DNA of 8,978 bases from JALUUH01 sp964636675 (GTDB taxonomy: Bacteria; Pseudomonadota; Gammaproteobacteria; S012-40): contig CAZWUO010000159.1 in assembly GCA_964636675.1 (NCBI GenBank), positions 1 through 8,978 of the forward strand. Direction: 5' to 3'. The position numbers and the translations under genes are program-made. The notes under the pieces are model-generated. The model saw only the letters and a list, made by a program, of their open reading frames with translations, was not told where the DNA came from and ran no database searches. Positions 1 to 6,801 of the stretch are shown in pieces (positions within the stretch are counted from its first letter, which is position 1; every line of letters begins with the position of its first letter).

Positions 1-1344
1 CAATTGAATGGCCTTGCCTTCTATCAGCACGGGTTCGAATGCTTGGATCCCCAGCCGATGCAAGGTCGGTGCACGATTGAGCAAAATCGGATGCTCGCGG
101 ATAACTTCTTCGAGCACATCCCACACTTCAGCCCCTTCGCGTTCGACCATTTTTTTAGCCGCTTTAATGGTGGTCGCTAATCCTCTGCGTTCAAGCTTGC
201 TGAAAATAAAGGGTTTAAATAACTCCAAAGCCATTTTTTTCGGCAAACCACATTGATGCAAACGCAAATATGGCCCAACCACGATAACCGATCTACCGGA
301 ATAATCCACCCGCTTACCTAACAGGTTTTGTCGAAAACGCCCCTGCTTGCCCTTGATCATGTCAGCAAGTGACTTCAACGGACGTTTGTTAGTACCGGTA
401 ATTGCGCGCCCACGGCGGCCATTATCCAGCAATGCATCGACGGCCTCCTGCAACATGCGCTTTTCGTTTCTCACAATAATGTCAGGCGCATTAAGATCAA
501 GCAATCGCTTCAAGCGGTTATTTCGGTTTATCACTCGGCGGTATAAATCATTTAAATCCGAAGTAGCAAAACGCCCACCATCGAGTGGCACCAGTGGGCG
601 CAACTCGGGAGGCAATACGGGTAACACCGTCATCACCATCCACTGCGGCTTATTGCCCGAATCTAATAATGCCTCGATTAATTTTAAACGCTTGGATAGT
701 TTTTTAAGCTTGGTCTCAGAGTTTGTCGCATTAATATCTTCGCGTACTTGGGCGAGCTCTTCTTTTAAATCCAGTGTCTTCATCATGTGAAAAATCGCTT
801 CAGCGCCCATCAGCGCCTTGAACTCATCACCATATTGCTCGATCGCATCGAGGTAGGTCTCATCATTCAGCAATTGCCCACGCTCTAACTCAGTCATCCC
901 TGGCTCAATCACTACAAAGGCTTCGAAATAAAGAATTCGTTCGATATCGCGCAAAGTCATATCTAACAATAAACCCATGCGACTCGGCAAAGACTTCAAA
1001 AACCAGATATGCGCAACCGGACTTGCTAGCTCGATATGCCCCATACGATCACGCCGCACTTTGGCCAGCGTAACTTCCACACCACATTTTTCACAAATAA
1101 CACCACGGTGTTTTAAGCGTTTATATTTGCCACATAAACATTCATAATCTTTTACTGGGCCAAATATTTTCGCGCAAAAAAGTCCATCCCGCTCGGGTTT
1201 GAAAGTACGGTAATTAATGGTCTCTGGCTTTTTAACTTCGCCATATGACCAGGAGCGAATTTTCTCAGGTGAGGCCAAGCCAATTCGAATCCGGTCAAAC
1301 TCTTCAGTCTGACCCTGTTTTAATAAATTTAATAAGTCTTTCAA
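1..1344 (-). CDS. rpoC: RNA polymerase beta' subunit, N-terminal part (cut by window edge)
   Basis: This is the N-terminal 448 codons of the largest catalytic subunit of DNA-dependent RNA polymerase, roughly a third of a protein usually near 1,400 residues. The reading frame is open to base 1 and ends on a codon boundary, so the gene is cut by the window and not broken. The start is a TTG at 1344-1342. It gives MKDLLNLLK, matching the family N-terminus, follows a GGAG at 8 bases, and has no in-frame ATG or GTG for about 100 codons. Visible landmarks are the zinc-binding cysteines C69, C71, C84 and C87 (CLCGKYKRLKHRG...CEKCG), the clamp-helix/sigma-contacting region around residues 255-310 (LYRRVINRNNRLKRLL), and the switch/rudder stretch GKQGRFRQNLLGKRVDYSGR. 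The catalytic NADFDGD motif should lie about ten residues beyond the edge. It lies 12 bases after rpoB and in the same frame, so it is surely cotranscribed. Confidence 0.98.
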   Translation of the reverse strand, partial: MKDLLNLLKQGQTEEFDRIRIGLASPEKIRSWSYGEVKKPETINYRTFKPERDGLFCAKIFGPVKDYECLCGKYKRLKHRGVICEKCGVEVTLAKVRRDRMGHIELASPVAHIWFLKSLPSRMGLLLDMTLRDIERILYFEAFVVIEPGMTELERGQLLNDETYLDAIEQYGDEFKALMGAEAIFHMMKTLDLKEELAQVREDINATNSETKLKKLSKRLKLIEALLDSGNKPQWMVMTVLPVLPPELRPLVPLDGGRFATSDLNDLYRRVINRNNRLKRLLDLNAPDIIVRNEKRMLQEAVDALLDNGRRGRAITGTNKRPLKSLADMIKGKQGRFRQNLLGKRVDYSGRSVIVVGPYLRLHQCGLPKKMALELFKPFIFSKLERRGLATTIKAAKKMVEREGAEVWDVLEEVIREHPILLNRAPTLHRLGIQAFEPVLIEGKAIQL

Positions 1345-1356
1345 GGGCTTTTCTCC
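1345..1356 (-). promoter_or_regulatory. rpoB-rpoC intercistronic spacer with rpoC ribosome binding site
   Basis: The only bases between the rpoB TAA stop and the rpoC TTG start read GGAGAAAAGCCC on the coding strand. GGAG is a good Shine-Dalgarno match, 8 bases before the TTG. It supports the non-ATG start and predicts translational coupling, because a ribosome terminating on rpoB sits on the rpoC binding site. Confidence 0.85.
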
Positions 1357-4300
1357 TTATTCGGTTTCCAGCTCTATATCGATTCCAAGAGAACGAATTT
1401 CCTTCAATAATACATTGAACGATTCAGGCATACCCGCATCCATACTGTGATCGCCATCGACAATATTCTTATACATTTTGGTTCTACCGTTAACGTCATC
1501 TGATTTAACCGTCAACATTTCTTGCAAAGTATATGCTGCGCCATAAGCTTCCAGCGCCCATACCTCCATCTCTCCAAAACGTTGCCCACCAAACTGAGCC
1601 TTACCGCCCAGGGGCTGCTGGGTGACTAAACTATAAGGACCGGTAGATCGCGCATGCATTTTGTCATCCACTAAGTGATTCAACTTAAGCATATACATAT
1701 AGCCAACCGTAGTCTCTCGATCAAAAACTTTACCCGTACGCCCATCCGTTAACTTCAGCTGTCCAGACTCCGGAAGACCGGCGAGCTTTAAGAGCTTTTT
1801 AATTTCCACTTCTTCGGCACCACCAAATACTGGGGTAGCCATGGGCACGCCATTAGTGAGATTAGCCGCAAGCGTCAAAACCTCTTCTTCAGTCAAACTG
1901 TCGACTTCTTGAACCTTACCGTTATCCTCGTAAATCTGTTTCAGGAAATCACGAATATCCTCTACGGCTTTTTTCTCTTCCAGCATTTCTCCGATGCGTA
2001 GACCCAAACCTTTGGCTGCGAAACCCAGATGGGTTTCTAATACCTGCCCAACATTCATTCGCGAAGGCACGCCCAAGGGATTCAGACAAATATCCACGGG
2101 AGTTCCATCGTCCATGTAGGGCATATCCTCAACCGGGACAATCATAGAGATAACCCCTTTATTCCCATGACGCCCAGCCATTTTGTCGCCCGGTTGAATA
2201 CGCCGCTTAACCGCCATATAGACCTTCACCATTTTGAGAACACCTGGTGCCAAGTCGTCACCGCTGGTAATTTTCAAACGTTGCTCTTCAAGCTGCTCAT
2301 CCAGGTCTTTACGCGCTTGTTTTAAGTGTTCGGCACCTTTTTCGATTTGCTCATTTAAGGTGTCGTCTTTTAAGCGGATATCAAACCATTTTGCGCGCGG
2401 TAACTCCGCTAAATAATCAGCCGTGACCTCATTTCCGGATTGCAGGCCTTGAGGGCCACCCGCAGCGATACTGCCAACAAGCTGGCGCTCCAAACGTTGG
2501 TAAGTATCGTCTTGATGGATTCGATATTGGTCGTTTAAATCTTTCCTATAACGTTCTAATTCAGCTTCTTCGATTTGTTTTGCACGCGCATCTTTGTCAA
2601 TACCATCGCGGGTAAATACTTGCACATCGATAACCGTGCCATTCATGCCCGATGGAACACGCAAAGAAGTATCTTTCACATCGAGTGCTTTCTCACCAAA
2701 AATTGCGCGCAGCAGTTTCTCTTCGGGGGTTAATTGCGTTTCGCCTTTCGGCGTCACTTTACCGACTAAAATATCACCCGGTTTTACTTCCGCCCCGATA
2801 TATACAATGCCAGACTCATCCAACTTAGAAAGTGCTGACTCACCCACATTAGGAATATCACCCGTTACTTCTTCAGGCCCTAGTTTAGTGTCTCGAGCAA
2901 CGCTACTCAGCTCTTCGATATGGATAGTCGTATACCTATCCTCTTCCACAACACGCTCGGAAATAAGAATCGAATCTTCAAAGTTGTAACCGTTCCAGGG
3001 CATAAATGCGACTAACATGTTCTGCCCCAGGGCCAGCTCACCGAGACTGGTAGAAGGGCCATCAGCGAGCACATCAGAACGCGAAATGCGATCACCCACT
3101 TTCACCAATGGTCGCTGGTTAATACAGGTATTCTGATTAGATCGACTATATTTAGTCAAATTATAGATATCAACACCCGCTTCGCCGGCAGTCGTCTCAT
3201 CATCATTAACCCAAACGACAATTCGCGACGCATCAACGGAATCAACAATACCCCCACGTTTCGCAATGACGGTTACACCCGAATCGATGGCAACACATTT
3301 CTCCATTCCGGTACCCACCATTGGCGTATCTGCGCGCAATGTCGGCACTGCTTGGCGCTGCATGTTGGAACCCATAAGTGCGCGGTTAGCATCATCATGC
3401 TCAAGAAAGGGAATTAAGGAAGCAGCTACCGATAAAATCTGTTTAGGCGATACATCCATGTAATCAAATTTGTCAGGTGATGCCATCATGAAGTCTCCTC
3501 CACGCCGACAAGCAATTAAATCACTCTGAAAAGTACCATCTTCATTAACGACGGCATTGGCTTGCGCGATATAATACGAACCTTCTTCGATAGCCGATAA
3601 ATATTCTATTTGATCGGAAGCCCTACCATTGATGACTTTGCGATAAGGAGTCTCTAAAAATCCATAACTATTGGTGCGCGCATAAACGGACAATGAATTA
3701 ATCAGGCCAATGTTTGGCCCTTCTGGCGTCTCAATAGGACACACGCGTCCATAATGCGTTGGATGTACATCACGCACCTCAAATCCTGCACGTTCGCGGG
3801 TCAAACCACCAGGGCCTAAGGCAGAAACTCTGCGTTTATGAGTGATTTCAGATAATGGGTTATTCTGATCCATAAACTGCGATAACTGACTTGATCCAAA
3901 AAACTCCTTAATCGCGGCGGATACCGGCTTAGCGTTTATTAATTCCTGAGGCATTAAGCCTTCAGACTCCGCTAAACTCAAACGTTCTTTTACCGCACGT
4001 TCCACACGCACCAAGCCAACCCGAAATTGATTCTCTGCCATCTCGCCAACGCTACGGATTCGGCGATTTCCAAGGTGATCAATATCATCAACTTTGCCTT
4101 TTCCATCGCGTATATTAATCAATATTTTTAATACACCGATAACGTCATCTTTAGACAGTATTCCCTCACCAACTATCTCATCCCTACCGAGACGTCGATT
4201 GAATTTCATCCGTCCCACGGCGGATAAATCATATCGATCTGTGGAAAAAAACAAATTTTGCAATAGCGCTTGCGCCGCATCTTTTGTCGGCGGTTCGCCG

Positions 4301-5436
4301 GGACGCATCATTCTATATATTTCTACCTGAGCCTCTTGCTGTGTGGTAGACGGATCAATGCGTAAGGTATCGGAGATGTAAGGGCCATGATCAAAATCAT
4401 TCGTATAAAGCGCTTTGACAGTAACAACCTTGAGCTCAACCAGTTTTTCTAGCAGCTCTTCAGTAATCTCAGCATTAGCTTCCGCGATAAGTTCACCGGT
4501 AGTTTCATCAACAACACTATGATATAACACGCGACCAAGCAGGTAGTCACTCGGTATCAACAGCTTGTCCATTGCGCGCTTTTCTATCTCACGAATATGC
4601 TTTGCGGTGACCCGACGCCCAGTTTCAACCAATACACTGCCGTCTTTATCCACGATGTCAAACGTTAAGGTCTGTCCTCTTAAACGCTCCGCAATCAAAT
4701 CCATTTTGACGTCATTTTCGCTGATGTGAAAGGTATCCGTATCGAAAAACATTTCTAGCATTTCTTCCGAAGAAAAACCTAGAGCACGTAATAATATCGT
4801 AGCCGCCAATTTGCGACGCCGGTCTATACGTACAAATACACAGTCTTTTGCGTCAAACTCGAAATCCAGCCACGACCCACGATACGGTATAACACGCGCG
4901 GAATAGAGTAATTTACCCGAACTATGTGTCTTGCCTTTGTCGTGATCAAAAAACACTCCAGGCGACCGATGCAACTGAGAAACAATGACTCGCTCAGTAC
5001 CATTGATAACAAAAGTCCCAGTACCTGTCATGAGTGGCAACTCACCCATATAGACTTCTTGCTCTTTTACATCTTTAATGGTTTTAGCATCAGGGCCTGC
5101 TTCTTTATCATAAATTACCAGCCTGAGCTTCACGCGTAATGGTGCGGCATAGGTCAAACCACGTAATTTACACTCTTTGACGTCAAACACAGGATTGCCT
5201 AAGCGATAACTGACATACTCCAATGCAGCATAGCCAGTATAACTAACAATAGGGAATACCGAACGAAAAGCGCCATGCAATCCATGGCCAGCTCGATTGT
5301 CGAGATCAATATCACGCTGTAAAAAAGCACGATAAGAATCTAGTTGTATTGAAAGTAAAAAAGGAACTTTTAAAATTTCGGGATATTTTCCAAAATCTTT
5401 GCGGATTCGTTTTTTTTCGGTAAAAGAGTACGCCAT
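1357..5436 (-). CDS. rpoB: RNA polymerase beta subunit
   Basis: This is the complete beta subunit of DNA-dependent RNA polymerase, 1,359 residues against 1,342 in E. coli. Motifs run in the expected order: N-terminus MAYSFTEKKRIRKDFG; protrusion with GTFVINGTERVIVSQLHRSPG (about 140-160); a first lineage-specific insertion about 230-350; and the rifampicin-binding cluster about 517-545, where the residues equivalent to E. coli D516, H526 and S531 are D523, H533 and S538, all wild type. The acidic pair E820-D821 lies in NFEDSI; a second insertion spans about 945-1055; K1085 and K1093 lie in GDKMAGRHGNKG; H1254 lies in NHLVDDKMHARSTG; and the C-terminal anchor KEIRSLGIDIELETE pairs with beta'. 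The ATG start is the family start, although the Shine-Dalgarno (GGGGGCGAG, about 8 bases away) is only moderate. An attenuator-like hairpin lies upstream and rpoC follows at once. It should be rifampicin-sensitive (inference). Confidence 0.99.
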   Translation of the reverse strand: MAYSFTEKKRIRKDFGKYPEILKVPFLLSIQLDSYRAFLQRDIDLDNRAGHGLHGAFRSVFPIVSYTGYAALEYVSYRLGNPVFDVKECKLRGLTYAAPLRVKLRLVIYDKEAGPDAKTIKDVKEQEVYMGELPLMTGTGTFVINGTERVIVSQLHRSPGVFFDHDKGKTHSSGKLLYSARVIPYRGSWLDFEFDAKDCVFVRIDRRRKLAATILLRALGFSSEEMLEMFFDTDTFHISENDVKMDLIAERLRGQTLTFDIVDKDGSVLVETGRRVTAKHIREIEKRAMDKLLIPSDYLLGRVLYHSVVDETTGELIAEANAEITEELLEKLVELKVVTVKALYTNDFDHGPYISDTLRIDPSTTQQEAQVEIYRMMRPGEPPTKDAAQALLQNLFFSTDRYDLSAVGRMKFNRRLGRDEIVGEGILSKDDVIGVLKILINIRDGKGKVDDIDHLGNRRIRSVGEMAENQFRVGLVRVERAVKERLSLAESEGLMPQELINAKPVSAAIKEFFGSSQLSQFMDQNNPLSEITHKRRVSALGPGGLTRERAGFEVRDVHPTHYGRVCPIETPEGPNIGLINSLSVYARTNSYGFLETPYRKVINGRASDQIEYLSAIEEGSYYIAQANAVVNEDGTFQSDLIACRRGGDFMMASPDKFDYMDVSPKQILSVAASLIPFLEHDDANRALMGSNMQRQAVPTLRADTPMVGTGMEKCVAIDSGVTVIAKRGGIVDSVDASRIVVWVNDDETTAGEAGVDIYNLTKYSRSNQNTCINQRPLVKVGDRISRSDVLADGPSTSLGELALGQNMLVAFMPWNGYNFEDSILISERVVEEDRYTTIHIEELSSVARDTKLGPEEVTGDIPNVGESALSKLDESGIVYIGAEVKPGDILVGKVTPKGETQLTPEEKLLRAIFGEKALDVKDTSLRVPSGMNGTVIDVQVFTRDGIDKDARAKQIEEAELERYRKDLNDQYRIHQDDTYQRLERQLVGSIAAGGPQGLQSGNEVTADYLAELPRAKWFDIRLKDDTLNEQIEKGAEHLKQARKDLDEQLEEQRLKITSGDDLAPGVLKMVKVYMAVKRRIQPGDKMAGRHGNKGVISMIVPVEDMPYMDDGTPVDICLNPLGVPSRMNVGQVLETHLGFAAKGLGLRIGEMLEEKKAVEDIRDFLKQIYEDNGKVQEVDSLTEEEVLTLAANLTNGVPMATPVFGGAEEVEIKKLLKLAGLPESGQLKLTDGRTGKVFDRETTVGYMYMLKLNHLVDDKMHARSTGPYSLVTQQPLGGKAQFGGQRFGEMEVWALEAYGAAYTLQEMLTVKSDDVNGRTKMYKNIVDGDHSMDAGMPESFNVLLKEIRSLGIDIELETE

Positions 5437-5495
5437 CAGACAGTCTCGCCCCCGGGTAAAGGAAATTACAGGTGAAATAGGTGCCGCCTACTAAT

Positions 5496-5543
5496 AAAAA
5501 ACGGCCTTTTTTGCTTTGAGCAAATACAAAGCACGAAAAGGCC
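5496..5543 (-). terminator. Intrinsic terminator/attenuator between rplL and rpoB
   Basis: On the coding strand GGCCTTTT (5543-5536) pairs perfectly with AAAAGGCC (5510-5503). After a small internal bulge the stem continues as UGCUUUG (5533-5527) with CAAAGCA (5518-5512), around an 8-base loop. A G and then six U (5501-5496) follow the stem, so it is oriented to terminate transcription entering rpoB. In E. coli an attenuator in this same gap reduces rpoBC transcription relative to the ribosomal protein genes. Sequence supports the hairpin; partial termination is inference from the position and from the need to transcribe rpoB. Confidence 0.8.
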
Positions 5544-5563
5544 AGCGAAAAATATCGCCAGCC
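5540..5563 (-). promoter_or_regulatory. Alternative hairpin competing with the rplL-rpoB terminator
   Basis: GGCUGGCGA (5563-5555) can pair with UCGCUGGCC (5548-5540), giving 9 pairs including two adjacent G-U wobbles and a 6-base loop. Its 3' arm uses the GGCC at 5543-5540 that also opens the terminator stem, so the two structures cannot form together. It is transcribed first and could act as an antiterminator, or simply as a processing stem comparable to the RNase III site known in the E. coli rplL-rpoB gap. Four U (5539-5536) follow, so a weak terminator role of its own is also possible. Confidence 0.55.
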
Positions 5564-5592
5564 TCATCAAAACATTAACTCAGGAATGTAAC

Positions 5593-5606
5593 CCACTCTA
5601 GAGTGG
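5593..5606. repeat. 14-base perfect palindrome just after rplL stop
   Basis: CCACTCTAGAGTGG is a perfect inverted repeat that begins two bases after the rplL TAA. As RNA it would form a 5-pair stem with a CUAG tetraloop, but no U-run follows, so it is not an intrinsic terminator. It could protect the rplL 3' end or be a cleavage site. No protein binding site is recognised. Confidence 0.6.
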
Positions 5607-5608
5607 AA

Positions 5609-5986
5609 TTACTTGACCTCAACAGCGGCTCCTGCTTCTTCTAATTGTTTCTTGATGTCTTCCGCTTCAGCTTTCTCTATACCTTCTTTAATAGGTGTAG
5701 GAACGCCTTCAACCAGTCCCTTGGCTTCTTTCAAGCCCAGACCGGTTATCGCACGAACCGCCTTGATAACACTCACTTTGTTTGCACCAAAGCTCGTCAT
5801 TACCACACTGAACTCAGTTTGCTCAACAGCTGCTCCGCCTTCTCCACCTGCTGGAGCAGCAACGGCAACAGCAGCAGCGGCGGCAGAAACACCAAATTTT
5901 TCTTCCATTGCTGAAACAAGATCAACAACTTCCATTACTGTCATGTTAGCAATGGATTCCAAAATATCATCTTTAGACACAGCCAT
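5609..5986 (-). CDS. rplL: 50S ribosomal protein L7/L12
   Basis: This is the stalk protein of the large ribosomal subunit, present in several copies per ribosome. It recruits and stimulates the GTPase translation factors. Its 125 residues are close to the 121 of E. coli. The N-terminal dimerisation and L10-binding helices occupy about 1-33 (VVDLVSAMEEKFGVS). A flexible Ala/Gly-rich hinge follows at about 34-56, here with an extra glycine stretch (PAGGEGG). The C-terminal factor-binding domain spans about 57-125, with the conserved GANKVSVIKAVR and TGLGLKEAKGLVE segments and the final EAGAAVEVK. The ATG start is supported by GGAG seven bases upstream. rplJ, whose product anchors L7/L12, lies 54 bases upstream. 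The following gap carries the attenuator that would let rplL be made in excess over rpoB. Confidence 0.99.
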   Translation of the reverse strand: MAVSKDDILESIANMTVMEVVDLVSAMEEKFGVSAAAAAVAVAAPAGGEGGAAVEQTEFSVVMTSFGANKVSVIKAVRAITGLGLKEAKGLVEGVPTPIKEGIEKAEAEDIKKQLEEAGAAVEVK

Positions 5987-6040
5987 GATTCGACTCCGAT
6001 TTATCTATCATTATTAACTAAACTCTACAAACACAAAAAA

Positions 6041-6562
6041 CTAGGACTTCTGGTCTTTTACCGCCGCAATGACTCGAACCACCTGGGAAGGCACATCGTT
6101 CAGACAACGTGCTAATTTCTCAACAGGCGCTTTCATGACAGACATTAGCAAGCTAATGGCCTGATCTCGTGTTGGTAAATTCGCGACCGCCTTAATATCT
6201 TTTGCATCTAATAACTTGCCGCCAAGTGCAATCAATTTAACAACCAATTGGTCGTTTTCTTTACTGAACTGATCAATGACACGTGCAGCTGAACCTGGAT
6301 CTTCCTGCGAAAATGCAAGAATGAGTGGGCCAGTAAGACCTTCCTTCAAGCACTCAAATTCCGTCCCTTCGACGGCTCTGCGTGCAAGCGAATTTTTTAC
6401 TATCCGCAAATAAACTCCCTCATTTCGCGCATTTGCACGCAATTGAGTCATTTGCTCCACTGATAATCCACGATATTCTGCTGCAACCGCCGATAACGCC
6501 TCAGAGGCGACTACCGAAACTTCCGCGACAATATTTTTTTTTTGATCAAGAGTTAAACTCAC
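6041..6562 (-). CDS. rplJ: 50S ribosomal protein L10
   Basis: L10 is the base of the ribosomal stalk: its N-terminal domain binds 23S rRNA and L11, and its C-terminal helix carries the L7/L12 dimers. It is also the translational repressor of its own operon. The product has 173 residues (E. coli 165), with typical segments IVAEVS (11-16), YRGLSVEQMTQLR (30-42), VYLRIVKNSLARRAVEGTEFECL (about 50-72) and a C-terminal helix about 145-173 for L7/L12. The start is GTG (6562-6560) with a strong AAGGGG seven bases upstream. This start gives the family N-terminus MSLTLDQKK, and an earlier out-of-frame GTG runs straight into a stop. A long structured leader precedes it and rplL follows. The C-terminal tail ending VRVIAAVKDQKS is slightly longer than in E. 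coli. Confidence 0.98.
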   Translation of the reverse strand: MSLTLDQKKNIVAEVSVVASEALSAVAAEYRGLSVEQMTQLRANARNEGVYLRIVKNSLARRAVEGTEFECLKEGLTGPLILAFSQEDPGSAARVIDQFSKENDQLVVKLIALGGKLLDAKDIKAVANLPTRDQAISLLMSVMKAPVEKLARCLNDVPSQVVRVIAAVKDQKS

Positions 6563-6601
6563 AGAGTCACCCCTTAATATCGTTAGAAAAATTAAACATA
6601 T

Positions 6602-6618
6602 AGCACGCCAAACGTGCT
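6602..6618 (-). promoter_or_regulatory. Hairpin close to the rplJ ribosome binding site
   Basis: Coding-strand AGCACG (6618-6613) pairs with CGUGCU (6607-6602) around a 5-base loop, giving six perfect pairs with four G-C. It ends 26 bases before the rplJ Shine-Dalgarno and lies downstream of the L10-binding core, where leader structure is expected to affect access to the rplJ start. Only an A/U-rich, imperfect U-tract follows, so I do not call it a terminator. Confidence 0.5.
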
Positions 6619-6636
6619 CCCACCGGAGACAAAACC

Positions 6637-6658
6637 GAAAGCCTAAATTTAAGCTTTC
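6637..6658 (-). promoter_or_regulatory. Inverted repeat in the distal L10 leader
   Basis: GAAAGC (6658-6653) and GCUUUC (6642-6637) are perfect complements. The bases between them nearly continue the pairing through an AAAUUU centre, giving a 22-base inverted repeat with G-U pairs. It would form a stem between the L10-binding core and the hairpin at 6602-6618. A role in the repression switch is inference. Confidence 0.45.
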
Positions 6659-6680
6659 TAAATTTTATTTGAATCACTCC

Positions 6681-6760
6681 GTCTGCGCAGGATGCTAACA
6701 AACAAATTTTGCTTCGCTATTAAGTCACGCATGTAATGCGTATAACACCTACGGTCTTTG
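6681..6760 (-). promoter_or_regulatory. L10 leader: autoregulatory L10-binding mRNA element
   Basis: The rplJ leader contains the conserved blocks of the L10 leader family in order. CAAAGACCGUAGGUG lies at 6760-6746, CUUAAU at 6724-6719, and CCUGCGCAGACGG from 6691 downward. CGUAGG (6753-6748) pairs with CCUGCG (6691-6686) to close the core. Inside it ACGCAU (6741-6736) pairs with AUGCGU (6732-6727) around a 3-base loop. In E. coli and other bacteria this element binds L10 complexed with L7/L12 and represses rplJ-rplL translation when free stalk protein accumulates. The match to the known core is from memory of the family, not an alignment. Confidence 0.85.
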
Positions 6761-6795
6761 ACAGCAAAAAGGCCTTACACCTTTTTAGCTCAAAG
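6756..6795 (-). terminator. Bulged long hairpin just after rplA
   Basis: Starting six bases after the rplA TAG, CUUUG (6795-6791), AGC (6790-6788) and AAAAAGG (6786-6780) pair in turn with CAAAG (6760-6756), GCU (6765-6763) and CCUUUUU (6772-6766). That makes 15 pairs with two small bulges and a 7-base loop. The U5 run sits inside the stem and not after it, so it may be a weak terminator, an RNase site separating the rplKA and rplJL messages, or a helix stacked on the L10-binding core, whose first conserved bases it overlaps. Confidence 0.5.
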
Positions 6796-6801
6796 TCTTT
6801 A

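Noticed and set aside
347..790. Plus-strand open frame of 147 codons opposite rpoC
   Set aside because: The minus strand here encodes highly conserved beta' sequence. The plus-strand product resembles nothing known and is rich in Ser/Arg, as is typical of antisense shadows.
1..1344. rpoC as a truncated pseudogene
   Set aside because: The frame is open and conserved up to base 1. It stops only because the window ends.
2594..2989. Plus-strand open frame of 131 codons opposite rpoB
   Set aside because: It is antisense to conserved beta sequence around the second half of the gene, without a convincing ribosome binding site or recognisable domain.
5437..5608. Independent rpoB promoter in the rplL-rpoB gap
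   Set aside because: I found no -35/-10 pair with acceptable spacing on the minus strand. The gap is explained by terminator-type structure.
5973..6011. Twelve-codon ATG mini-frame overlapping the rplL start (MIDKSESNHGCV)
   Set aside because: It has no Shine-Dalgarno at a workable distance. Such short frames are expected by chance in an A/T-rich spacer, and the rplL ribosome binding site lies inside it.
5613..6017. Plus-strand open frame of 134 codons opposite rplL
   Set aside because: It mirrors the Ala/Gly-rich rplL codons, giving a low-complexity Ala/Ser/Thr product. It is an antisense shadow.
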